DNA from: Multifurca ochricompacta
Lineage: Eukaryota; Basidiomycota; Agaricomycetes; Russulales; Russulaceae
Reading direction: 5' to 3'
Assembly (NCBI GenBank): GCA_022496185.1
Contig: WTXG01000003.1
Span: forward strand, 186,001-250,000
Length of the DNA: 64,000 bases
A program made the position numbers and the translations under genes. The notes below the pieces were generated by a model. It was not told the origin of the DNA and searched no databases. It saw only the letters and a list, made by a program, of their open reading frames with translations. Shown piece by piece: positions 38,520-48,686 of this stretch; the stretch's first letter is position 1, and every line of letters starts with the position of its first letter.

Positions 38520-39450
38520 CACGATCTCAAAAGGTCTTGAGTATGCCGCCACCTGCAGAGGATATCCATACTAGCCAACATTTTTCGCATTGACATCTGC
38601 GCCATGCTCGAGTGGGTATCTCACGATCTCCAAGTAGCCCAGCGCACATGCCACTCGCAATGGTGTGCCAAGACCGCCTCCTAGAGAATTCACACTCGTA
38701 GCGTGCTTGATGATCAGGTCCTCCACAAGCCTTATAAGGTGTACCCCTCTGCCATGGCTGGTCCAGGTCACAAATTCATATTCAGATCCAACTTGCAAAA
38801 TGTGTATTGTTTATGGTCATAAAAGGTTTCCATCCCATCTTTACATCCAATGAGACATCCTCAAATCGTGCGTGATTGACCCAGTGCTGGGTACCAAGTC
38901 AATGGGAAGTTCTCAATAGTATTTCTGTTGGTGGCATTGTCAAATTCTAGCAGTTGCTCAGACACATCTGTATAATCACATGGCAGTGCTTTTCCCTGTC
39001 TCTTCCCCTTCATCATTAACATCATCAGCAATTGCAACCAAGCTCTAGCATGTAGACAGCACAGCACCCTCCGACTCCCCGTCTTGCCAATCTTCTATGT
39101 GCTTCAGCATAGCACCAGCCCCAAAATCAAATTCGAGCATTTCCGAAACCTCCCTGACCCGAAGTGGATGTGCAGAGGATGCAAGACATTGGAACAGGCG
39201 ATGAGCAACCTCACCAAGTGACCTCTCAAAACCATATCAAGCGAGATTTCAGCGTTTGGTGTTCGATTACACGAAGGGACATCCTTGCGAAGGATTTAAT
39301 AGTTGCAAACGTTCCGGGTTGAAATGTTACTTGTCCTTTAGTGCGAGGTAAACACAGGAGCCTGGCGTCTCCGAAGAGGTTGGTAGTAGTCCAAAGCGGG
39401 TCATGGTACCGTGTCTCACTAGCAGACTCACTTATGGGTGTAAGCATTCT
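38520..39450 (-). pseudogene. NACHT-ankyrin (NLR-like) relic, copy 1
   Basis: Read on the minus strand, fragments match the C-terminal half of the NACHT-ankyrin proteins common in agaricomycetes. After a decayed region corresponding to the helical part between NACHT and ankyrins (39260-38870) comes LVEDLIIKHATSVNSLGG, then ankyrin repeats TPLRVACALGYLEIVRYPLE, HGADVNAK and GYPLQVAAYSRPFEIVKCL. Stops and frame changes interrupt it repeatedly, and no NACHT P-loop is left. The nucleotide sequence parallels copy 2 at 40790-42730 over several hundred bases, including the spacer between ankyrins and upstream helices. Confidence 0.65.
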
Positions 39451-40789
39451 TCTGAAGCATGCACCCTTAGAATGAATTGTGCATTGCCTTTACCGACCAA
39501 AGACGGGTCGTGGGCGATAGAAACATCCTGTCTGCAACAACACGCTCATCAGGTCGAAGACAGTCAACATGCAAGACCCCTCCCCCCCCTCCTGGTTTAT
39601 AACGCTATCCTTCACAATTTTTTGGTTATCCTCACCTGAAAGGGGATTCTATCTATGAATAGCGGGTGACCCGAGACGCTCGGCTAGGCCAGGGTGGTGG
39701 CGCGCCCAGTCTATAAGCCGAGGTCTCGAAGTTGCAGAACTGCTACAACGTCCCTGGACTTGGCAAGTCCATCTACTTGGGCCTTTAATTCAACAGCACA
39801 CCAAGGAAAATAGGCCAGCTTCGTCTGAATTAGGAATCCGAGCCTGGCGGCATCAATACAGCCACCCTTGAAGTTTATTAGACCGTCAGAAGTACCAAGG
39901 ATACGCGATTAATAGGCCCAATAAAGATCATTTCTTAAATTGGCGGCATAGATCTTTGGTGAGGACCGGAAGTAGTGCACCCGTGATTAAACAAAGAGGA
40001 GAATTAGACACAGTACTATCAGCTACACCTAGGCGTAGCGTTGCGGACAGTGATACACGTTCGTGCTGTGGACGCTAATCTATCAAGCGAGGCCTCTGGA
40101 ATGGCAGAACCTTTGATAAAAAAGAATACCCCCCACCCCCCTTTTCCGCATTTTTCTCACCTCACAGTCCAGAGCCACCCCATTTGCCGCCTACGGAATC
40201 ATCCTCACCCTCGCATCATAATGGACTTCATACAGTCCCTGATCCGCACATCTACTCAGCTCTGAAACAGTGCGCTGATTATGCAGTAGCAAGAAAAAGG
40301 GTTGCTTTGTGAGTTCCTCGGATTCGGAAATCTGCCAATGGAAGGCAACGCCGAGGTGAGATGAGTAGATAGACATCTATTAGAACCGATCTGGAAGACG
40401 TTTAGATGAGCCTAGCGTGGAATGTACCTCTTGCTATGCTATATTCTGGTAACCCACAAAGTAAAAGGCTATAATATGATATGGACTCGTACCCACACCA
40501 GAAAGCTGGTCATCTCTCACGCAATCGTATATTGACACAAGGAAAGCCCACCACGACACAGGGTCCTCCGTCGAACGAAGAAATGTCGATGCTGCTAGTA
40601 CCATGAGTGGTAAGTAGTACGGTGGGTTTTGAGTCAAAATCGGATGGGGTTTATTTGATGAAATGGCGAGTCTGCAAACGACTAACTGTCTGCCTCCGGA
40701 CACACCAACAGCAAGTATGAAAACTCACACGACTGCCACCCTGACCCAAAGCCGTTATTGCTATAGTTAAAACGACCGGAAGATAATGT
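39451..40789. other. Spacer between the two NLR-like relics
   Basis: About 1.3 kb without a recognised gene; open frames are short and lack motifs. Two loosely similar stretches (AAGCCGAGGTCTCGAAGTTG near 39715 and AAGCGAGGCCTCTGGAATGG near 40085) may be repeat remains. Confidence 0.4.
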
Positions 40790-42730
40790 CTATGATGATC
40801 CAGCGTACCATGTCCTCTCCAGTAACGTCCGCACCGTGGTCGGGTAAGAGTTCCACAAACTCCAACTAGAGCAACTATTTAACAACCTCCAAATTTCCCG
40901 CATATTCCGCTGCATGTGGAGCATCTCCATTTCGGCGACCATTCGCGTTGAGATCACTTCTGTGCTCGAGCAGATTACTTCACAAACTCGAATGTCCCCA
41001 CGTATGCCACCATCTGTAGAACATCGCCGTAATTGCTGCCTTTTGCGCTGACATCCTCACCACTCTCGAGTAGGCATTTCACGATCTACGAATGTCCGTA
41101 ATTTGCCGCCACCACCAAAGGATATCCGTACTAGTCACCCTTCGCGTTGACATTAGCGCCACGCGCGACAAGACACCGCACAATTTCCAAGTGGCCGAGC
41201 GCGAATCCCACTAGCAATGGCGTGCTAGCAAAGCCACCTAGAGAATTCACAATTGCAGTATGCTTGATGGTCAGGTCTTCCACTAGCCAGCCGGGGGAGG
41301 CGGTATAGTACATAGGATGTCCTGAGGATCCCAGTGGCCAGGGCTTGTCCAGGTCACACATTCAGATCCATATTCCATGTGTCTTGTTTAGGTCAAAGAC
41401 AAAACTTATCCCATCTTGTACATCCAATGAGATATCCTCAAATCGCGCGTGATTGACCCAGCATTTTTTCACATACTAAGTCAACAAGAGGTTCTCAACA
41501 GTATTTCTGTTGGTGGTCTTGCCCAACTCTAGCAGTGTGCTCATGTCTGTGCAAGCACTCTATGCTTCTTTCAGGAGCACATGGTAGCACTTTTCCCTGG
41601 ATCCTGCGAGCCTACCAATGTCAGGAATTCCCCCACGGAGAAGTGTGTGAATTGTACAACCCAAGTCATTTCCCTTTCATCATTGACACCATCGACAACC
41701 ACAACCAAGCTCGGACGCGTAGACAGCATAGCTCCCTCTAACCCCTTGTCTTGGCAATCCATGATATACTTTGGCATAGTGCCTGCTTCAAAATTGAATT
41801 CAGGCAATTGCTGCCACTCTTCTACCCAAATTTCACGAGCAGAGGATGCAAGGCATTGGAAGAGACGGCGAACGATTTTTAAGTCTTTCTCGTCTATGCT
41901 TCGTAGTGTGGCCTCTCGTCGATTGCTCCGGCAGTAATTTGACCGTCAATTGGAAGTTCCTTTTGTGGCAATGACACAGCCTCCAGTTCACGGAAATCCC
42001 ATACATGGCCGCATGAACACCTATTCATCCATCCTAGCGTGAAACTTACATACCATTTGCCTTTTGCGAGAGTGTATCGAACATAAGCTTCTTCTGCCCC
42101 CCTCCCCCATTGGGGGTCCGCGTCGATGACCGAGACTATATAGTCAGTGGTGTCCTGCATTTTCCCGCTTTCGATGTGAAGGGATAAGTTTCGATGGCAT
42201 GCCGGAGAGGGGACATTGGTCGAGTGCAACAACTGAATGAGGGTTGGGGGCATGACCTTCAAAGTTTCAGTAAAAACCTTCTCGTTGGGATGCTCCTAAC
42301 CATTGTCATGCTTCGAGTACAATTTAGGGACGATGGCACGGTAGGCATCCGACTGGGCACAGAGCTGTACCATAGCTGCACCAAGAGAGAGGATAGGAGG
42401 CCGCGGACGTTTTGCCTTGCCTTGTCTACGAAGTCTCGATAGAAGTATGCAAAGCAGGCTGATCCAGCAGAGTATAGATGCCGGACATCCCCAATGATCG
42501 TGGAGCTGTCCGCTCAGGTGAGTCCCAATGACACCTATCAGACTAGGCAGACGTACTAGAAAGCGCACTTCCCAGTGCCCGGTATGACGAAAGGCCATCA
42601 GCAATGGCAAGCTGGCAGAGAGTTCGGTTAGCCTACGTGTTGGATGGATCAGGACGGGAGAACCATGCAGAGATCTCCTTTTCGATTTGGTCACCTGTAT
42701 GAGCACCTCAGCTGCCTTACATGATGCCAC
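40790..42730 (-). pseudogene. NACHT-ankyrin (NLR-like) relic, copy 2
   Basis: This minus-strand relic is longer than copy 1. From 42730: AAMVQLCAQSDAYRAIVPKL and YSKHDNG (NACHT interior), MQDTTDYIVSVIDADPQW and YVRYTLAKG (the 'ETLA.KADGMF'-type region), IVRRLFQCLASSAREIWVEE (41890-41830), VVQFTHFSVGEFLTL (41640), then LVEDLTIKHTAIVNSLGG and ankyrins TPLLVGFALGHLEIVRCLVA, RGANVNAKGD, GYPLVVAANYGHS and IVKCLLESGEDVSAKG. Stops, frame changes and a missing P-loop show it is broken. NACHT-ankyrin proteins are STAND-type NTPases linked to non-self recognition in fungi. The order of motifs is that of an intact gene, so it decayed in place. Confidence 0.75.
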
Positions 42731-43273
42731 TACCGATGGGATGACGAACGCATTATCTTGTTCACGTTACCATAGATGTGCGCCATCGCCACCGGATACT
42801 CTTCTTGCGTTAGCCGAAAGCGTTTCCTAGACCTCATTATCCCACATCAACCTTGCTTGACTGTTTCTTTGCTCTGCAGTTCCGCCATCGTATGGTCTTG
42901 GTAAGGAGGCTCTCTGATGTGACGTATAAATATTGGATTAATCGACGAGAAGTAATTCGCACTGAGATCTTTTGATGCCTCGGGATCAAGGTAGTTGGAA
43001 ACAAGCAAGGAGAGCGCCTATTCCAGAAAAAAAAAATATGGTTTTTGTGAGCTGCTCCATCAAGGTTCGCTTATATAATATTAAACTGATATTTCAAGAT
43101 TATCGGCACGAATGGCACAATCGCTCACGCAATATTGGCACAATGATCATCCAAAAGCTCCCGGTCATTCAATTCAGGCTGGTTATATATAAGCCTTTTG
43201 TAGAGTAGAATAAAATAAAATACCACCACCTCCACATCTCACATCTTTTCAACTGTCTTCTCATCCGATTACG
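42731..43273. promoter_or_regulatory. Upstream region of the aldo-keto reductase
   Basis: No gene was seen. A TATATATAA-like box lies near 43182-43192, about 85 bp before the AKR start codon, which would fit a core promoter. Confidence 0.4.
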
Positions 43274-44343
43274 ATGGCGAATACCCCGATCAAGTTGAAC
43301 GATAACACGACGATTCCTTTGCTGGCGTTTGGCACGGGAACAGCACTCTACGGGACGGACGCCGAGCACTTGGTCACAGCCGCGATCAACGCGGGCTTCA
43401 CTCACCTCGACGGAGCGCAGGCTTATAAGAACGAAGATTCCCTCGGCGCGGGTATCGTCGCCGCCGGTAAAGCCCGGAAGCAGCTCTTTGTCACGACCAA
43501 GTTGGCAAAGCAGCCGGAGGACAAGTCCGTGCGAGACTCGCTCGTAGAATCGCTTGCCAAGCTACAGGTCGATTATGTCGACCTCTTCCTTATTCACACC
43601 CCCATATACTATCAGGAGCCCGGGCGTCTCAAGGCAGTATGGAGACAAGTAGAGGCAATCAAAAAGGAGGGACTTGCGCGCAGCATCGGCGTCTCAAATT
43701 TCCGCCCCGCTCAGCTGCGTGAGATCCTCGACGGCGCAGAGTTTCCTCCCTCAGTCAATCAGGTGCCAGACAATTCTTATGTAGCGTCATGCATGGTCGT
43801 TGTGTATGATGACTGATGTCTGCACGCAGATCGAATTCCACCCGTATGTTTACAACGACTTGCTGCCCACGTTGGAACTGCAGAAGCAATACGGAATCGT
43901 GACGGAATCGTATGGCGGCCTTTCGCCCATCTTTCGCTTCAAAGGTGGCCCACTCGATCCCGTCTTGACGTCCATTGCGAACAGGCTGTCCGAGACAACG
44001 GGAAAGCCGTTCAATGAAGCTGAAGTGCTGTTTTTATGGCAGCGCGAGAAGGGTGTTGTGATAGTAACGTAGGTGGATCTCGAAAGAGTACCCATCTACT
44101 GACCCAGCCGATCCGCTAAAAAATGCAAATGTTTCAGAACAACAACTAAGGAATCTCGCCTAGCAGGATATCTTAGCATATTGGATGCACCAAAACTCAC
44201 AGACGACGAGATAAACTTGATTGACGAAGCTGGGGCAAAGGAACATCACAGGCACTTTGTACGTGTGACTATCCTGGAGGACTGAGTGCTTACTTAGTAT
44301 ACTTAATCTCCCATAGAAATCATTCTATCCTTTAGAAGGGTGA
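43274..44343 (+). CDS. Aldo-keto reductase
   Basis: A NAD(P)H-dependent reductase of carbonyl compounds; substrate unknown. Four exons (43274-43762, 43830-44068, 44138-44258, 44317-44343) give 291 residues exactly. The AKR (beta/alpha)8 signatures are present: IPLLAFGTGTALYG, GFTHLDGAQAYKNE (catalytic Asp and Tyr), LFVTTKLAKQ (catalytic Lys), VDYVDLFLIHTP (catalytic His), RSIGVSNFRPAQL, NQIEFHPYV, YGIVTESYGGLSP and VIVTTTTKESRL (NADPH-binding end). The last coding exon is only 27 nt. A compact promoter precedes it. Confidence 0.92.
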
Positions 44344-44545
44344 TGTCAGGGCTCAAGGAATTTGCATAGTTATTGTTGATGTTGTTACGCATGCAGTATG
44401 TGTAGAGTAAATAAAACAGAGCAGCAGAGATTTGATGCGTATCGAATAAATAGGCGCCTCACCCCTTCCCTTGAATCATCCCATTCGCACTCACTCGCAC
44501 TCGCATTCACTCAGCCGCCGTTAGTCACTCCCAAATTTCGCTCAA

Positions 44546-45754
44546 ATGCCCAAATCAATGGCTTCGTTGCCCCTATCTGGCCTCTTTGGCGTAATAAAGC
44601 CATCAGGACCTACGTCCATGCACGTCGTAAATCAGTTGAAGAAACTTGTCAGCAACTCTCGTCTCTTCGTTGACGAAGAGAAACTGGAGAAGATGACGGG
44701 GAAAAAGAAGACACGGAGAGACAACGTGAAGATTGGACAGGGTGGTACACTAGACCCACTCGCAGACGGTGTTCTTGGTCAGTGTTTTTGGTTGGAGATG
44801 GTACATCGAGCGTGAATGTGACCGCAGTGGTGGGTGTTGGAAAGGGTACCAAGAAACTGAATGAATTTTTGGACTGCGCAAAGGTGCGCATTGGGGATGG
44901 GCACGACACACTCATCCGAGTTGAACATCAGATGATGTTAATTCTCTCTAGGAGTACCGTACGACATGTTTGCTCGGCTGTGAGACGGACACGTACGACA
45001 GCGAGGGATCACGCGTGCGCACCGCGCCCTGGCGACACGTTACACGCGAGAAAGTCGAAGACGCTCTCATGCAGTTCCGAGGGAAGATCCAACAGGAGCC
45101 TCCGATGTGCGTCCCTTCCCTGACCCGCACCCTCTCACAGACCCAAGGCTCAATAAAACCAAACCGGGAGTTAGATTTTCCGCACTCAAAATGGATGGAT
45201 TGCCCTTATACGACTACGCGCGCAAGGGAATTCCTCTCCCGCGGCCGATCGAGAAACGAACTGTTATTATTCATTCTCTCGAGCTGCTCGACTGGAAGGG
45301 AAGCGATCACACATACCGTTGGCCGGAGAAGGCGTTCTCCGCTGAGCAGAAAAAGGCTCTGGCGCAGTCGCTCTCTAGCGTGAACTCCACTGCCCCGATC
45401 GCCGATGATGATTCTGACAACGCGCCCGATAGCGAGGAAGCCATGCCAGATGAGGTCCCGACTGCTTTCGTGTTGCAAATGCGCGTGTCGGGTGGTACAT
45501 ACGTGCGTTCAATCGTGCACGACCTCGCGCATGCTCTCAACTCTGCGGGACACGTCGTCACCCTCACACGATCTCGACAAAAGGACTATGTTCTCGAGCC
45601 AACGGAGGAGGGTGACCGTAGGTGCGTACCATGGGAGGTGTTCGAAGCCGCAATGGAGGACGCAGGGGATAAAGATACAGATGGCTTGACGGCATGGGAA
45701 CGCGAAGTACTGGATAAATTAGTGGTCGTTGAGGGAGGTGCCAGCAAATCATAG
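44546..45754 (+). CDS. PUS4: tRNA pseudouridine-55 synthase (PUS4/TruB family)
   Basis: PUS4 makes pseudouridine 55 in the T-loop of nuclear and mitochondrial tRNA. Four exons (44546-44777, 44828-44883, 44952-45106, 45175-45754) give 340 residues exactly. TruB signatures: GLFGVIKPSGPTSMHVVNQL, KIGQGGTLDPLADGVLVVGV (catalytic Asp in GGTLDP), TCLLGCETDTYDSEG, PPIFSALKMDGLPLYDYARKG, RVSGGTYVRSIVHDLAHAL, and the C-terminal TRSRQKDYVLE. An acidic insertion (DDDSDNAPDSEEA) splits the C-terminal part. Identification is secure. Confidence 0.94.
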
Positions 45755-46601
45755 TCCCAACACTCTCGCTACTGATTCTTAAGGTGAAGACATGAGTCAG
45801 GGCTTCCAGACATTCTAGAACGGGGTCGGACAACATTTCAAAAAAAAGTGCCTGGTACGTCTATACACACATCTCTGATGCACGTTTCGTTGGTATTTAT
45901 TGACCAACCAAATAGAAATGACGTCGTGTTTAATATGCGCAGGTGGTGTTAAGAGTTAGCCCTCAGCCCGAGACCTGGATCACGTCCTGAGTGTAAGGTT
46001 GAGATGGGTCTTTGTTGCTTGTCGCTTGCTTTGCCCTTCACTTTACTTGACCACTCCACGGCCACGGCCACGGTGCTCGGCTCGGCTTCACTCTTTGACA
46101 CCGACACCAGGTAAGGGCGCTCCCGCCAATGCTTCGCCATTGAGTCAACTGGACCTTTTTTTTTTTCGACTAATTCGAAAAGTGGGAATCAATCTTTTCA
46201 CGTAAATGTTATGAGAGGTTTTGGCTTGAGTTAGGCGCATGGGGTAAAACCCGTGATGCGCGACTATCTATGAACGCGGTGATTCCAATGGGACTCCTCA
46301 TTCTGCATTCTGCAATTTTCATGGTCGTGGTCGTGAAACTGAAACGGACGAGATGACGGCCCAATGGGCTGCGCTCCACCACCCAATCCACTATCCACGC
46401 ACGCCACCGATCCACACAAATACAAATACAATTAAATGAACGGCAACGGACGGTCCGCGGAGCTCGGTCCGGGCGGTCCGTAGCGGCCAAGCTTTCCGGC
46501 CGGGCGAAGCGAAAACTATGTCACTTCCTTTGTATTTAGTATTTATACTGGCCCCACGATGCAGCTATGCTTGCTCGTTCATCTCCCGTTCTCTCCTCAC
46601 C
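45755..46601. other. Intergenic region PUS4 / DHDPS-family gene
   Basis: About 850 bp. No gene is recognised. It contains a T10 run at about 46157 and a GC-rich block at 46440-46510 with GGTCCG repeats (GGACGGTCCGCGGAGCTCGG) upstream of the next gene. Confidence 0.5.
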
Positions 46602-47889
46602 ATGACCTCTAACGGAGTTTCAAGTTACTCTTCACGTACCACGCGCTCTCTGACGCCTGGTATCTTCGCTCCCATACCACTTTTTTTCGTCCAGGGTGTG
46701 AGGACCTCGGTCTGTCTCTTCTACACCGTCTCTGTGGCGTTCCATCGCGTTGATACTTCTGAGAAATGCAGACCTGCGTTCAATCGAGTTACATGTTGTG
46801 AGATTGGCCGGTGCCGGAGTGCGCCCACTCTTGGCAGGTACAATGGGCGAGGGAATACACCTGACGCATGGGGAGCGTACAACCCTCGTCCGTTCAGCCC
46901 GAAACGCATTGGATGGCGCGGGCTTTTCACATATCCCCATCATCGTAGGCACTGGGAGTGGTAGCACACGGGAGACAATCGTACTTTGTGAGGAAGTCGC
47001 TGCTGCAGGGGCTGACGCCGTTATTGTGATTCCCCCTGGGTACTTCGCCGGCGTGCTTTCGAGTCACCGCCGGGCACTCAAAGCATTCTATGTCGAAGTT
47101 GCAGAAAGGTGCCCTGTACCTGTTCTGATATACAACTGTGCGTGTCGTGTTCGCTCAATCCTCCCTCCCCAATTTATCGATCGCGGTGTGCGCGCGCTTG
47201 CAGATCCTGGCGCCAGCGCAGGTATTGACCTCGACTCAGACCTGGTTGTGGACCTTGCGACCTCATGTCCGAACCTGTCCGGTATAAAGCTCACGTGGGT
47301 TTTCTGCCATGCCATAGAAGTACAGTTTCTCACCACACTATACGTATCACCAGATGTGGTAGTGTCGGCAAGCTCACGCGGATCGCGGCTGCCGTTGCTG
47401 ATCCAGCATTTGACAAACTGTATCCGCGCAAGAATCCTAATGCACCATTCCTAGTCTTGGGAGGTTACGCAGACTTTCTCACCTCGTCCGCCTTCGCCCA
47501 TGGCCATGGCGCCATTACCGGCCTTGCCAATATTGCGCCGGTGAGTGTTTGGTCGGCGCGCTCAGTCAGATGCCAATAGATTATGTGGCCATTAGCACGC
47601 CCTGGTGAAGTTGTTTGAGTTATCGGAGGCAGCAGCCACCAGAGACCCTTCGCGATTACCAGAGGCTCAACAGCTGCAAGGGATCATAGCGCGTGCAGAC
47701 TTTACAATCGCAAAGGCGTCAATTTCGGGCACGAAGTTCTTAACCGAGAGACTATTTGGCTATGGGGGGTTACCTCGCAAGCCGTTGCCCCCAATCGATC
47801 CTGAGGACGCAGAGCGCTTGTGGAAACATCCCCACGTGCAAGAACTCCTTAAGACAGAGCTAGAGTTCAGCGACGAGCAGCCGCTTTAA
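46602..47889 (+). CDS. DHDPS/NAL-family aldolase
   Basis: A class I (Schiff-base) aldolase-type lyase. Five exons (46602-46695, 46772-47137, 47204-47294, 47354-47540, 47596-47889) give 343 residues exactly. Signatures: LTPGIFAPIPLFF, GVRPLLAGTMGEGIHLTHGE (phosphate/carboxylate-binding region), IPIIVGTGSGSTRETIVLC, GADAVIVIPPGYFAG, VPVLIYNYPG (catalytic Tyr), LSGIKLTCG (Schiff-base Lys) and GAITGLANIAP. Fungi make lysine by the aminoadipate route, so it is unlikely to be a true dihydrodipicolinate synthase. Likelier roles are 4-hydroxy-2-oxoglutarate aldolase or L-threo-3-deoxy-hexulosonate aldolase of galacturonate catabolism; sequence alone cannot decide. Confidence 0.88.
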
Positions 47890-48686
47890 ATTGAGGCGGA
47901 ATTTGATTTTTTGGAAATTGTGATCGTGGTTCATAGGGCCTCGTACGCATGTACTGGCGGCGCATGTTCAAATAGTCTGCACCAAAGATAGTATATAAAA
48001 GCATATTTTCTGACGTCAACAAATGGAGTTCCGCACGCAAGGGCCGCGGCAAGCCGTTATCTTCCAAGTACCAAGTATATTTGATTGGCGTGGGGTGGGT
48101 CAGAGGGGCGCGTGGGAGAAGAGAATTCGTCGTCGCGTGTAACTTGACGTCCTGTAATGGTGCAAAATATTACATCACTAGATGGCCTTTCCGAGGGTCG
48201 GGTTTCCGTGAGTACTACGCTGTGAAGTGTGCATGTCCTATTCATATGAAAGTTGAACGGCCAAAAATGAGGACGTGTGGTCGTTTGGTTGGATGTGACG
48301 TGTCAGAGGAAAGCATGACGACGGATAGGAATATTTTAAATTTCAACCCATTCAGTTGTCAAGCCCCAAAGGTGCTCACAAACCCCTCGACCGAGGATAA
48401 GCCTGGCTTGTGGGTGGTACACGCGTGCAAGCAATCAGATCGATGGGTTCGAAGAGGGTGAGGTTCATGGGCGTGGGTAGGGGTGACATGTGATCAGATC
48501 GATGAGATGGACGCTGCCGACTGGCCGGGTGCCCGGTCGCTTACCCTTTCTTTAAATTAATTTATAGTTACCCGTACCTACTGCCTCATCTGCCCGCCTG
48601 TGACCTCTCTCTTTTGAGGACCTCTTGCTTGCCAACACGGCCAGTTTAACCACATCTTTCCTCAATACGTCTCTCTCACATCCCCC
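47890..48686. other. Intergenic region upstream of NNT
   Basis: About 800 bp with no recognised gene. TATATAAAA near 47990 and TTAAATTAATTTATAG near 48552 are AT-rich spots; the latter lies about 130 bp before the proposed NNT start. Confidence 0.45.

Noticed and set aside
46696..46771. Apparent missing N-terminal part of the DHDPS-family gene
   Set aside because: An intron with donor after CAG-G and acceptor AATGCAG gives FFVQDLRSIELHVVRL in frame.
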